Shown: piece after piece, positions 39,443 through 49,107 of the stretch
Layout of the letters: every line of letters starts with the position of its first letter
Position numbering within the stretch: position 1 is the first letter of the stretch
From: Lactiplantibacillus mudanjiangensis
Lineage (GTDB): Bacteria > Bacillota > Bacilli > Lactobacillales > Lactobacillaceae
Assembly (NCBI RefSeq): GCF_005405385.1
Contig: NZ_BJDY01000005.1
Coordinates: 124,001 to 188,000 of the forward strand
DNA length: 64,000 bases
Direction: 5' to 3'
Position numbers and translations under genes: made by a program
The notes under the pieces: model-generated
What the model was told of the DNA's origin: nothing
The model's input: only the letters and a program-made list of their open reading frames with translations
Database searches by the model: none

Positions 39443-40960
39443 TTAATCTTCAATAATTGGCTTGTCAAACCCTTCATCTGGGAACGTAACTGTAAAGCAA
39501 GTCCCCTGATTAGCTTCACTCGCGACATCAATCGTCCCACCATGTTGTTGAACCAATTGATGTGAAATGGCTAAGCCTAAACCAGATTCCCCATACTTGG
39601 TATTCTTACGTGATGGATCGGCCTTGTAATACCGTTCCCAAATATTTTTCACTTGATCGGGGGTCATCCCAATCCCGTGATCTTGGACTGCAATCACGGC
39701 CGCGTGTTCTGTCCGCTTAGCCGTTACTTCAATCACACTGTCTTGAGAGAACTGAATCGCATTTTGCATAATGTTAAATAGCACTTGCACAAAACGATCA
39801 TAATCTGCCCAAACTGGCAATTGATCTGGCGCCGTCAGCTTAAAGGTATCCTTGGCAGCGGCCGCCTTTTTTGTGAGTTGTTCAACTAAGTTGTTTAAGA
39901 CTTCCGTACCATCGAAATTGGTCTTGTTTAACGCAATCTGTCCAGTCCGAATCTTTTCATAGTCCAAGTTCTCATTCACTAAGCGAATAAGCCGCTTGGT
40001 TTCATTTTGCATTAACTCAATGGAATGACCTTTGTCTTCTTCAGGGATCACATCGTAGGCTAACCCTTCCAAAATACCGTTGATGGTCGTCAATGGTGTC
40101 CGCATTTCATGAGCAGCATCAGCCATAAATTCACGTCGGCGTTTTTCCTGGCGCTTGATCTCTTCATCTGAAGCCCGTAAAGAGCCCACCATGCCGTTGA
40201 AATCATCAGCTAAATCATCAATCTCGTCTTTGTGATTACTATCCACTTGAATATCAAAGTCTCCACTCGCAACAGAATGGGTGGCATACCGCAGACGATT
40301 GATCCGTCGAACCGAATAACGTGCGAGAATGAAACTCAATAGTAACGCCGCAATTCCAGAAACTAGCAAAGCAATAAAGAGATTATTTTCAATTTGTTGC
40401 TCATTGGCTTGCAAGGTCTGTTCAAACGATCCAATTGAGATTGCCCCAACGAATTTCTTCGTACTCCCACTCTTATAGAAGAGCGGAACTAGCACATCGA
40501 TGGTCTTCAAAGACGGTTTGTTCACTGGTCGATCTTGACTGCGTGATTTAAAACTCACGTGTGGTGACTTGGTAATCGTCTTGTTGTTCTTTAACTTTTT
40601 CCAATCACTACTCGAAATACTCGGCGCATAAAAAGAACCCGTTGGCATGTTGCTTAACCCTAAGCTATTTGGATAAACGATCTTCTTGTTGGCATCATAC
40701 ACTGAAAAATGAATGTGTTGATCTCGCAAAATAGCCGTACTATCATTTAAAAATTGCTGGTTAAATCCCACGACTTTATGCGTACGGGTATTATACCGAA
40801 TGGCTTCCTTTTCAATACTCGTTGCGTATTGTTGTAGTTGCTGCCACGAGTTTTGATAGATCATCGTTTTGGTCGTGCGGATAAAAGCAAATCCCAGCAC
40901 CACAATCACCGTAATGATCACTGCAAAAAAGGACAACATTTGTTGATAGATCAGCTTCAT
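39443..40960 (-). CDS. Sensor histidine kinase
   Basis: 505 residues. Two membrane helices (about 8-28 and 190-212) around a ~160-residue extracellular sensor; HAMP (about 213-266); HisKA with phospho-acceptor His in DAAHEMRTPLTT (near 286); ATPase with N-box NIMQNAIQFS, DHGIGM and GLGLAI. The extracellular part is rich in Lys/Ser/Arg with no known sensor fold seen. Its ATG overlaps the regulator's stop by four bases (ATGA). Confidence 0.94.
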   Translation of the reverse strand: MKLIYQQMLSFFAVIITVIVVLGFAFIRTTKTMIYQNSWQQLQQYATSIEKEAIRYNTRTHKVVGFNQQFLNDSTAILRDQHIHFSVYDANKKIVYPNSLGLSNMPTGSFYAPSISSSDWKKLKNNKTITKSPHVSFKSRSQDRPVNKPSLKTIDVLVPLFYKSGSTKKFVGAISIGSFEQTLQANEQQIENNLFIALLVSGIAALLLSFILARYSVRRINRLRYATHSVASGDFDIQVDSNHKDEIDDLADDFNGMVGSLRASDEEIKRQEKRRREFMADAAHEMRTPLTTINGILEGLAYDVIPEEDKGHSIELMQNETKRLIRLVNENLDYEKIRTGQIALNKTNFDGTEVLNNLVEQLTKKAAAAKDTFKLTAPDQLPVWADYDRFVQVLFNIMQNAIQFSQDSVIEVTAKRTEHAAVIAVQDHGIGMTPDQVKNIWERYYKADPSRKNTKYGESGLGLAISHQLVQQHGGTIDVASEANQGTCFTVTFPDEGFDKPIIED

Positions 40961-41685
40961 TTAGCTTCAACTCCACTATCGTCGAACTTGTAGCCAACCC
41001 CCCAAACCGTTTGGATAATTTGTGGACCGGCCTTTTCGATCTTCTGACGTAACTTCTTAATGTGCGCATCAACCGTGCGTTCATCACCATAGTATTCATA
41101 GTCCCAAACCAACTGTAGCAATTGTTCACGTGAGAACACTTGGCGAGGCTTTTGGGCCAAGGTCTTCAATAAATCAAATTCCTTTGGCGTCAAATCTTGA
41201 ATTGGCGTCCCCGCTAAGTAAGCTTCACGGGTCTTCGTATTCAACTTAAAGTGATCTGTTTGAACATCAAAATCACTAATCGCATCATCAGTTGGTTCAC
41301 TAGGCGCCGTCTTACTAAAATCAGCCCGACGATGTAACGCTTTGATTCGCGCAATCAAGGTAATGGGTGAAAATGGCTTGGTGACATAATCATCCGCCCC
41401 CATTTCAAGTCCCAGCACTTGATCGCTTTCAGAATCGCGAGCCGTTAGCATGATGATTGGTACAGTTGGCGAAACTTTGCGAATATCTGCACTAACTTGC
41501 ATGCCGTCTTTGCCTGGTAAGTTCAAGTCTAACGTGACCATATCCCAGCTATCCGCTTCGGCCTTAAACATGTCAACGGCTTCGTTACCATCATAGGCAA
41601 AGTGAGCGTCCCACTTTTCTTTCTTAAAAAACATCGCCATCATTTCTGAGACGGATTTATTATCTTCAATCATTAATAATTTCAT
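40957..41685 (-). CDS. OmpR/PhoB-family response regulator
   Basis: 242 residues from ATG 41685 (MKLLMIEDNKSVSEMM; GGAGG upstream). Receiver domain with acidic pocket IED and phosphorylated Asp in VTLDLNLPGKDGM (near 53), Lys in VTKPFSP; winged helix with LTPKEFDLLKTLAQ and DERTVDAHIKKLRQK. Forms an operon with the kinase 39443-40960. Target genes unknown. Confidence 0.95.
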   Translation of the reverse strand: MKLLMIEDNKSVSEMMAMFFKKEKWDAHFAYDGNEAVDMFKAEADSWDMVTLDLNLPGKDGMQVSADIRKVSPTVPIIMLTARDSESDQVLGLEMGADDYVTKPFSPITLIARIKALHRRADFSKTAPSEPTDDAISDFDVQTDHFKLNTKTREAYLAGTPIQDLTPKEFDLLKTLAQKPRQVFSREQLLQLVWDYEYYGDERTVDAHIKKLRQKIEKAGPQIIQTVWGVGYKFDDSGVEAK

Positions 41686-41893
41686 TAACGGATTCCTCCA
41701 AATTACGCATTTTAATGTTTTAGTCAAGCCCGTAATCACTGACACACTAACAAGTCAGTGCCTGCTTCCAAGTATCATCATACCCCACTTGTGACTAATT
41801 ATCAGTCTTAGTATATCAACAAATTACTAACAATGCGTGGTCGGTTTGTGAAAAAAGTATGGCGAAAACTCGATAGCCATGGGTTCAACTGAC

Positions 41894-43237
41894 CTAATTT
41901 TTGAAGGAATGAATTGGTGCTGGAATGTGCCCACCACGTTGAATGAACGCTTGTGGTTGACTCGGATTAACTGCCATCACTGGCGCACGACCGAATAGGC
42001 CACCAAATTCAACACTGTCACCAACCTTTTTACCAGTTGCCGGAATTACGCGAACAGCCGTTGTCTTATTATTAATCATCCCGATAGCCGCTTCATCAGC
42101 AATCATCCCACTGATTGACGCCGCCGAGGTCTCACCTGGCACCGCAATCATATCTAGACCAACGGAACAAACCGCCGTCATCGCTTCCAATTTTTCAACA
42201 CCTAAATGACCGGCTTCAACCGCGCGAATCATTTCAGCATCTTCAGAAACTGGGATAAACGCACCAGACAAGCCCCCGACATGTTCACAAGCCATCACGC
42301 CACCTTTTTTAACGGCATCATTTAGTAACGCTAAAGCCGCGGTGGTTCCGGGCGCCCCAACTTGTTCTAACCCGATTTCTTCTAAAATCTCTGCAACCGA
42401 GTCACCTTCGTTCGGTGTTGGTGCTAAAGATAAATCGACAATGCCAAATGGGACGTTTAAGCGTTCAGCCGCAATTGACCCGACTAATTGGCCCATCCGT
42501 GTTACTTTAAAGGCCGTCTTCTTAATTTGTTCAGAAACCACATCAATAGACTGGCCGCGGACTTGCTCTAAGGCCCGTTTGACGACGCCGGGACCACTAA
42601 TCCCCACGTTGATCACACGATCGGCTTCACCAACCCCATGAAACGCACCGGCCATAAATGGATTATCATCGACCGCATTAGCAAAGACCACTAAACTCAT
42701 ACAGTTTACCGGATCATCAGTGGCAATTTGCTTGATCACACGGCCCATTTCGCCAACAGCATCCAAGTTAATTCCGGCCCGTGTCGACCCAACATTCACG
42801 GAACTGCAAACTCGTGTAGTTTCAGCTAAGGCTTGTGGAATTGAGGCAATTAAGGTTCGATCGCCATTTTGATACCCTTTTTGTACGAGCGCTGAAAAGC
42901 CCCCGATCAAATCAACCCCTAAAGCCACCGCGGCACGTTCCATTGTTTGGGCATAGGCAACATAATCGTGATCACCACTGGCCGCCGCGATTAGGGCAAT
43001 TGGCGTCACCGCGATCCGTTTGTTAATAATCGGCACACCATATTCAGTTTGAATCTGATCCGCGACAGTGACTAGATCACGAGCACTAGTCGTAATTTTA
43101 TCGTAGATTTTTTGTCGCGCCTTAACGCCATCACTGTCAATACAATCAAACAGCGAGATGCCCATCGTGATTGTCCGAATATCTAGATTCTCTTCGGCAA
43201 TCATTTGAATTGTTTCTAAAATTGATCGACTTTCCAT
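41894..43237 (-). CDS. PFL family protein (DUF711/UPF0210)
   Basis: 447 residues from ATG 43237 ([19 protein letters not shown]), AGGAGG upstream. Whole-length member of a conserved family with [18 protein letters not shown] and [17 protein letters not shown] motifs; structurally related to the glycyl-radical enzyme fold but without the radical Gly motif. Biochemical function unknown. Nine bases downstream of its constant partner, the ACT-domain protein. Confidence 0.92.
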   Translation of the reverse strand: MESRSILETIQMIAEENLDIRTITMGISLFDCIDSDGVKARQKIYDKITTSARDLVTVADQIQTEYGVPIINKRIAVTPIALIAAASGDHDYVAYAQTMERAAVALGVDLIGGFSALVQKGYQNGDRTLIASIPQALAETTRVCSSVNVGSTRAGINLDAVGEMGRVIKQIATDDPVNCMSLVVFANAVDDNPFMAGAFHGVGEADRVINVGISGPGVVKRALEQVRGQSIDVVSEQIKKTAFKVTRMGQLVGSIAAERLNVPFGIVDLSLAPTPNEGDSVAEILEEIGLEQVGAPGTTAALALLNDAVKKGGVMACEHVGGLSGAFIPVSEDAEMIRAVEAGHLGVEKLEAMTAVCSVGLDMIAVPGETSAASISGMIADEAAIGMINNKTTAVRVIPATGKKVGDSVEFGGLFGRAPVMAVNPSQPQAFIQRGGHIPAPIHSFKN

Positions 43238-43246
43238 CACGGCCTC

Positions 43247-43516
43247 CTATAATTTTTGAATTGCATCAAACAACGCTTGCCGTTGAATCCGAATCGTCAA
43301 GCCAGATTGTTCACCTAACTTATCCAAAGCCGCTTTTACGGCCGCAAAGCTCAAGACTTGATCATCCCACTCACCAGAGAGCATCATCGTAAAATTGTGA
43401 TCCATTAAGGTTTGAGACATATCCACAATATTAATTTTTAATTGGGCCAGTTCGTTAGCGACCGTAGCAACAATCCCAACTTGATCCTGACCCACAACCG
43501 TAATAATTGCTTTCAT
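43247..43516 (-). CDS. ACT domain protein (UPF0237)
   Basis: 89 residues: [25 protein letters not shown] is the ACT fold start, residue 5-80 domain. Probably a small-molecule (amino acid) sensor. Always paired with the PFL-family gene that follows it here, so the two most likely work together. Confidence 0.92.
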   Translation of the reverse strand: MKAIITVVGQDQVGIVATVANELAQLKINIVDMSQTLMDHNFTMMLSGEWDDQVLSFAAVKAALDKLGEQSGLTIRIQRQALFDAIQKL

Positions 43517-43644
43517 GAAAAATCCTCCAGATTAAAATTTAATAAGAGCACTTGTTGCCCATATCATAGCATGGGCTCACCCTAAAAGTCAGCCCTTTTC
43601 AAATCTAAGTCGAGATTTCTCATCTCATCACTGGTGAGCGTTTT

Positions 43645-43658
43645 ATTAAGCGGTTACA
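43645..43658. promoter_or_regulatory. Possible cre (CcpA) site
   Basis: ATTAAGCGGTTACA matches 12 of 14 positions of TGWAANCGNTNWCA. In the gap between the divergent ACT and DMT genes. Weak on its own. Confidence 0.35.
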
Positions 43659-43801
43659 ATTATAATCACATGAAGAATCGCTGAAAACGCCGGGTTGTCA
43701 GGCAGAGCTTTGCTATAATAATCAACATTGACTTTATAATTGGGACTAAGAATAAAGGGGTTGGCTAATTTGAGTTTGAAGACATTTGGGGTGTGGGTTC
43801 G

Positions 43802-44728
43802 ATGACACAACAACATCATTTAAAAGGCGTGTTACTAGCAAGTGTTGCGTGTATTTTATGGGGAATTTCAGGCGTTGCTGCGAGTACGCTCTTCCAATTA
43901 AATCCACATATGACAGCGCTCTGGTTGACCCAAGTCCGGATGATTATTGCCGGGATTATTCTCATTATTATGGGACAACTTACCGGCGCAAAACCATTTA
44001 GGATTTGGCGCCATCGTCGTGACAGCATCCAACTTGTAAGTTACGGCTTGTTGGGCTTAGTTCCCGTGCAGCTCTGCTACTTTGAAGCGGTCCGCTTTGG
44101 GAATGCACCAATTGCAACGATTATTCAATTTTTAGGACCATTCATCATTAGTATTTATTTCTTCCTATTTAAGCATGTGACGCCACGTCGCTCTGAAGCC
44201 GTTGGAATGCTCATGGCTTTTATCGGAACCTTGCTCATTGTTACCCATGGTCATTTAGGGAGCTTAGCCATTTCACCAGTGGTCTTATTTTGGGGCGGAT
44301 TATCAGCGATTGGGGTCGCTACTAATACGTTGATTCCGCGACGCATTTTAACTAAGTACGGTGCCCAAACAGTGACTGGCTGGGGATTACTAGTCGCCGG
44401 TATTTGTTTAAATGTTTTTCAACCACTCTGGCAAGTCCATGTCAGTTTGACCGGATCAGCGATTAGTTTGCTCGTGGTGATCATTATTTTAGGAACTGTT
44501 TGTCCGTTCTTAATGTTTGCCAACAGTTTGAGTTACATTTTACCGACAACTGCTAGTTTAATGGATGCATTTGAGCCTTTGGCGGCGACCATCTTTTCAA
44601 TCGCCTTTTTGAATGTTCAATTGACGAGTTTTGATCTCATTGGCGGACTTTTAATTATTTTAGCCGTTATGGCTTTATCGCTCAATGTGCGCAAGATGAT
44701 GGGCTTTTTGCATCGGCGGACGGAATAG
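43802..44728 (+). CDS. DMT-superfamily transporter (EamA, two repeats)
   Basis: 308 residues from ATG 43802 (MTQQHHLKGVLLASVACILWGISG). About ten membrane helices in two EamA repeats (10-140, 150-295), as in LicB/RhaT-like metabolite exporters. Substrate unknown. The start codon is uncertain: a GTG nine bases upstream is also possible. Single gene with a downstream terminator. Confidence 0.87.
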   Translation: MTQQHHLKGVLLASVACILWGISGVAASTLFQLNPHMTALWLTQVRMIIAGIILIIMGQLTGAKPFRIWRHRRDSIQLVSYGLLGLVPVQLCYFEAVRFGNAPIATIIQFLGPFIISIYFFLFKHVTPRRSEAVGMLMAFIGTLLIVTHGHLGSLAISPVVLFWGGLSAIGVATNTLIPRRILTKYGAQTVTGWGLLVAGICLNVFQPLWQVHVSLTGSAISLLVVIIILGTVCPFLMFANSLSYILPTTASLMDAFEPLAATIFSIAFLNVQLTSFDLIGGLLIILAVMALSLNVRKMMGFLHRRTE

Positions 44729-44762
44729 AAAATACTGATTCAAAACCACTTTATTTACTCTA

Positions 44763-44826
44763 GTTCCCCTTAAGATCGACAGATGAACAACAATAATTCA
44801 TCTGTCAATTTTAAGGGGATTTTATT
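44763..44826 (+). terminator. Terminator of the DMT transporter
   Basis: Stem CCCCTTAA..GACAGATGAA / TTCATCTGTC..TTAAGGGG with a T-rich tail. Confidence 0.8.
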
Positions 44827-44882
44827 ATATTCAGAATTAGATTTGAACAATATCTTCGTTACTTCACAATCCGGTAACACAC

Positions 44883-44929
44883 AAAAAGCAGCTTTACTAT
44901 GGTAGTAATACCACGGCAAAGCTGCTTAC
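44883..44929 (-). terminator. Terminator of the beta-glucoside operon
   Basis: AGCAGCTTT / AAAGCTGCT with internal TGGT/ACCA pairing and a T tail on the minus strand, ~45 bp past the GH1 stop. Confidence 0.85.
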
Positions 44930-44975
44930 AAAGAACTTAACAAAAACTGGCACACTCAGTTTATTTTTGAGGCCA

Positions 44976-46364
44976 CTATTCTAAGCTGTGCGTTGTACTC
45001 AGTTGATAATACCATTGGCCTGATTTCTTTAATGTTTTAACTTGAGTATGAATATCATCGCGAATCAATCCATAGCGATTATGATAAGCATTCTTCCAAG
45101 ACCAACAATCAATAGCCGTCCAAACAAAGTATCCCAAACAATTACTACCAGCCATTATCCCTTTATTCAAAGCTGTAAGGTGATCTTTAATGAACTTGAT
45201 TCGATAGTCATCTTGAATAACCCCATTGGCATCCATAAAGCGTTCTTCATTCGCAACGCCCATGCCGTTTTCTGAAACAAACCAAGGAATATTATGATAA
45301 TTATCACGAATATTTATCGCAATGTCATAAAGTGCATCTGGGTAAATCTCCCAATCTTTATCAACATTCATCACTCGGCCAGGCATATCATAATCATCAA
45401 AATAAATATCCGGCATCCAATCTGTTAAACTCAATGGCGAAATATCTGGTTGCTTGACCCGAAATGGATGGTAATAATTGACACCCACTAAATCAACGGT
45501 ATTTTGTGCAATGAGCTCTAATTCAGTAGGAGTTGCATCCCACAAAACATTATCATGTGATAAAACATCCGTTAATCGTTTTGGAAAAGTCCCTAAGATT
45601 GCTGGGTCAAGAAACATATTATTTGACCAATCCTCAGCAAATTCAGCAGCCTTTATGTCCGCTGGATCATTGGAGGCTGGATACGCTGGGGTTAAGTTAA
45701 GTATAGTCCCAATCTTATCATCCGTATCACCTAAAATCTTACGGAATTCTGCAACAGCTTTAGCAGAGGCTAGATTCAAGTTGAACGCAACCTGAACTGC
45801 CTTAGAGCCGTCTTTTAATAATGGATAATGAAATTGATATAAATATTCACCATCAAGAATCACTTTAGGCTCATTAAAAGTGAACCAATACTTAACCCGA
45901 TCACCAAAAAGTTGAAAACATTGAGCAGCATATTTAGCAAACAGATCGACAACATGTTTTGACTCCCAACCACCGTACTTTTGATACAGTTCAACTGGGA
46001 GATCAAAATGGAATAAATTAATATAAGGTTCTACACCGTTATCAAGCATTGCATCGATGATATGATTATAAAAATCTACCCCAGCTTGATTGACTTCAGC
46101 CGTCTCAAAATCTTTGATAAGTCGTGACCATTGAATAGAAGTCCGTAAGGCTTGAATACCAGCATGTTTCATTAACGGGAGATCACTTTGATAGCTATTA
46201 TAAAAATTAGAAGCCGTATCTGGGCCAACCGATTGATAAAAGGCCTCCGGATCCTTCGCATACCAATAATCAAAAACATTCTGGTGAAGTTTATCAAAGT
46301 TACCCTCACTTTGTGGTCCTGAAGTAGCCGCCCCAAATGTGAAATTATCTGGGAATTTAATCAT
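44976..46364 (-). CDS. GH1 beta-glucosidase / 6-phospho-beta-glucosidase
   Basis: 462 residues from ATG 46364 (MIKFPDNFTFGAATSG), AGGAGG upstream; the frame to 46445 lies inside the kinase gene. Acid/base Glu in TFNEPK, nucleophile in VSENGMG. In the C-terminal substrate loop DCWSWKNAYHNRYG a Ser sits where free-sugar enzymes have Glu (phospho-type), but the usual phosphate-binding Lys is Asn. Coming after a PTS, a 6-phospho-substrate is expected. Last gene of the operon; overlaps the ROK gene by 8 bp. Confidence 0.92.
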   Translation of the reverse strand: MIKFPDNFTFGAATSGPQSEGNFDKLHQNVFDYWYAKDPEAFYQSVGPDTASNFYNSYQSDLPLMKHAGIQALRTSIQWSRLIKDFETAEVNQAGVDFYNHIIDAMLDNGVEPYINLFHFDLPVELYQKYGGWESKHVVDLFAKYAAQCFQLFGDRVKYWFTFNEPKVILDGEYLYQFHYPLLKDGSKAVQVAFNLNLASAKAVAEFRKILGDTDDKIGTILNLTPAYPASNDPADIKAAEFAEDWSNNMFLDPAILGTFPKRLTDVLSHDNVLWDATPTELELIAQNTVDLVGVNYYHPFRVKQPDISPLSLTDWMPDIYFDDYDMPGRVMNVDKDWEIYPDALYDIAINIRDNYHNIPWFVSENGMGVANEERFMDANGVIQDDYRIKFIKDHLTALNKGIMAGSNCLGYFVWTAIDCWSWKNAYHNRYGLIRDDIHTQVKTLKKSGQWYYQLSTTHSLE

Positions 46365-47250
46365 TTTGTTTAGCCTCCTGATGTTCTTGTATAAAGTCAA
46401 ACGCTGCTCCTCGCAAATTAGCCTCATCGGTAAAATGACATGCAACTACGGTTGGCTTAATCGATGCAATTTCAACAACTTTACGTATCTTTTCAATTTC
46501 TTGATTAACTGCTGATACTAGTTGTGGATTATTTGAAACGGCACCGCCTAAAACTATCATTTCTGGATCAAAACTATATTGTAAATTGTAAATAGCCTTG
46601 GCTAGCGTATGATACATTACTTGCACTTCCGCTTGGGCCGAAACACATCCCTGATCAGCTAAATCAAAAACTTGTTTACCAGTAAGGGGGGCTTGTTCAG
46701 GGTGATTAGCATTGTACCGATTAGCCACTGCTACCGAAGTTCCTAGATTGCTTAAAGTCGATCGATCATCAACAAGTGTAAAGCCAAACTCACCACCAAA
46801 TAGATGAGCACCATGCCAAATTTGATGATTCATAATAACTGCCCCACCGACACCAGTACCGATAATCAAAAAACAAAGGCTATTAACATTTCGACCAGCA
46901 CCACCTGCTAATTCCGCTAAAGCAGCACAGTTGGCATCATTTTCCATACTAATTGGCAAATCAAAATATTTTTCTAGTACTGATTGGATCTTAAAATTAT
47001 GGATGTATGGTAATGCACTGGCTCCTTCAATGATGCCAGTCCGTTTATTGACTGCTCCGGGTGAACTGATACCAACACCAACAATTTTATAATCTTGTTT
47101 CATCTGATTGATTTGGATAGTCAGTTGTTCATAAAAACTATTTAAATCTTTTGGTGTCGCAATCCTAGTCCGTGAAACAAGCTGACCATCTTGCCAGACG
47201 GCAAATTTAATGGTTGTACCCCCAATATCAATTAATCCAATTGGTTGCAT
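46357..47250 (-). CDS. ROK-family sugar kinase
   Basis: 297 residues from ATG 47250 (MQPIGLIDIGGTTIKFAVW); GAGGGG is ten bases upstream, and earlier ATGs at 47259 and 47268 lie on or before it. Phosphate-binding DIGGTTIKFAV, then ENDANCAALAELAGG with the catalytic Asp, and GTGVGGA. The Cys-rich zinc motif of glucokinase-type ROK proteins (CxCGxxGC) is absent, as in beta-glucoside kinases. No DNA-binding domain, so an enzyme, not a repressor. Overlaps both neighbours. Confidence 0.9.
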   Translation of the reverse strand: MQPIGLIDIGGTTIKFAVWQDGQLVSRTRIATPKDLNSFYEQLTIQINQMKQDYKIVGVGISSPGAVNKRTGIIEGASALPYIHNFKIQSVLEKYFDLPISMENDANCAALAELAGGAGRNVNSLCFLIIGTGVGGAVIMNHQIWHGAHLFGGEFGFTLVDDRSTLSNLGTSVAVANRYNANHPEQAPLTGKQVFDLADQGCVSAQAEVQVMYHTLAKAIYNLQYSFDPEMIVLGGAVSNNPQLVSAVNQEIEKIRKVVEIASIKPTVVACHFTDEANLRGAAFDFIQEHQEAKQND

Positions 47251-48748
47251 TACTTTCATTCCCCTCAATCTGATAACTAAATGGTGTCAGCGGGTCACCC
47301 AATTCGTTAAAAATCGTCAGTTGTGTATAGTTCTCATATTGATAGCGAACCGCCGTTACTTCAGCACAATCATGTAACACAATGCGTTGATCATCTATCT
47401 TTCGAACAATTCTCTGAACCCACTTATGCCCAACCTTTACTTGCATGGTCGTATTCGGTCTAACTTCTAACTGATGAACTTGGCTAATATTAAACACAAC
47501 ATCATTACCAATTCGCTGTATATCAATGACCACTGGCGTCTGATGATAGTCTTGACCACTCAGCAAACGACCAATTCGTTCGCCTAACTGACGTTTAGAC
47601 GTTGGATGAATATTATGTCGTTCCCCAGTGTCGCTACCCGATATCAAGTTCACATTTGGCTGCAGATTAGCAACTGTTAATTGTGCTTGCCGAATCTTAG
47701 GCCAAGCCTCAAAAGGTTCATCCTCATAACCAGGTAGTTGAATAATATTAAATACTAGCGATGTATCCGCTAACATTTTTCGCCAACTCTGAATTAATTT
47801 TGTCAACATCACTTGATAGATATCAGGCTGTGACGCATCGTTTTCACCTTGATACCAGACTACCTGATTGAACGTATAATGCTGTACTTGGCACACCATC
47901 GTATGATATAAACCGCATGGCCGTAGGAAGCTGGTTGGTGACAGTGGTGGTGGCCAAGGTGTATGTCCTACATGGTTTTTAGCATCACTTAGTGATATTT
48001 TTGGATTAGCCGCTTGAAAGGCCGCCAAGTCCGTATTATGTTGATTAACCGCTCGCTGATAACTTTGCATTTCTTGTGCATAGTCTGCAACTGTTTTCCC
48101 CGTAGTTGCAGCTTCAAACGGCGTCAAAAATGTTTTTATTAAAGTCGTATCACTTCTCAAGACATCTTCCGAAACCCACGAAGAAATTGATGTTCCTCCC
48201 TTATAACAGTCAACAATGCCAATCGCAGTCTGTGGTAGTCGTCGTTGTAGCTCTTGACTTAGCCAATAGCCAATAGCTGACATTTCAGCCATGTTATCAC
48301 CACATAACTGATTCCAAGTTGGCTTTCGCAAATTTTGAGGTGTAACGGTACCATCCTGAGAGACATATTCAATTTTTGGAACGTTATAGTAATAAACATT
48401 AGCTAATGGCGTTTGTTGCCGTATTTGCGCATATTCATGATCATTTTGAATTTCGTACTCAATATTAGATTGACCGGCCATCAAAAAAACCAGGCCAAAA
48501 CGTAATTCATGTATAATAACCGACTCATAACCATCATCAACTTGGATCGTATACACACCACGACCATCATTAATTGGTTGAAAAACAGCATTCCACCGAC
48601 CATTAGCTGTACTCATTACTTTTCTAATTTGTTGACCAATCGTGACTTGAATTTGAATTTCAGCCGCTGACCAGCCACTAATTTGGAAAGTCTTACCAAG
48701 TGGCAAAACTAGCTTGTCACTAAATATCGTGTCTAGTCCTAATGCCAT
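47228..48748 (-). CDS. SGNH-type carbohydrate acetylesterase (sialate O-acetylesterase-like)
   Basis: 506 residues, no signal peptide, so probably cytoplasmic. N-terminal beta domain (about 1-85), then an SGNH hydrolase: nucleophile Ser in FLMAGQSNIEYE (near 95), VWYQGENDASQPD in the middle, and the Asp/His part in SDTGERHNIHPTSKRQ (near 365-380). C-terminal beta domain follows. Removing acetyl groups from imported sugars is the likely role given its place between PTS IIA and the ROK kinase. Confidence 0.88.
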   Translation of the reverse strand: MALGLDTIFSDKLVLPLGKTFQISGWSAAEIQIQVTIGQQIRKVMSTANGRWNAVFQPINDGRGVYTIQVDDGYESVIIHELRFGLVFLMAGQSNIEYEIQNDHEYAQIRQQTPLANVYYYNVPKIEYVSQDGTVTPQNLRKPTWNQLCGDNMAEMSAIGYWLSQELQRRLPQTAIGIVDCYKGGTSISSWVSEDVLRSDTTLIKTFLTPFEAATTGKTVADYAQEMQSYQRAVNQHNTDLAAFQAANPKISLSDAKNHVGHTPWPPPLSPTSFLRPCGLYHTMVCQVQHYTFNQVVWYQGENDASQPDIYQVMLTKLIQSWRKMLADTSLVFNIIQLPGYEDEPFEAWPKIRQAQLTVANLQPNVNLISGSDTGERHNIHPTSKRQLGERIGRLLSGQDYHQTPVVIDIQRIGNDVVFNISQVHQLEVRPNTTMQVKVGHKWVQRIVRKIDDQRIVLHDCAEVTAVRYQYENYTQLTIFNELGDPLTPFSYQIEGNESNATNWIN

Positions 48749-48752
48749 TTAG

Positions 48753-49085
48753 CTACCCCTTTGCTACTTTCAGCTGCACAATTTCTTTCTGTAAATTAAT
48801 GACTTTTTCAGCCATGGTCATCATAATGTCTGCCGCCATGAAATGATCTTGAGAATGAATCAACATAATCGTTTTTTCCACTTTTTCACCATTCATTTCA
48901 TCAGTCATCCACTTGGTCTGAATATTATGTGCTTCATGTAAAGTTTTGCGAGCTTCATTTAACTGTGCTTGTGCCGCATTAATCTCACCGCTCTCAGCCT
49001 TTTGCATGGCTTCAATACACAACGATTTAGCATTACCAGCAACCGAAATCAGCTGCATTGCCCGTTCTAATTGTTTTTCATCCAT
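48753..49085 (-). CDS. PTS lactose/cellobiose-family IIA
   Basis: 110 residues, three-helix bundle. Phosphorylated His is probably His77 in MLIHSQDHFM. Passes phosphate from HPr to the IIB at 50514. Lies 4 bp before the acetylesterase and 22 bp after IIC. Confidence 0.95.
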   Translation of the reverse strand: MDEKQLERAMQLISVAGNAKSLCIEAMQKAESGEINAAQAQLNEARKTLHEAHNIQTKWMTDEMNGEKVEKTIMLIHSQDHFMAADIMMTMAEKVINLQKEIVQLKVAKG

Positions 49086-49107
49086 TTAAAGTTCACCTCT
49101 TAAAATA

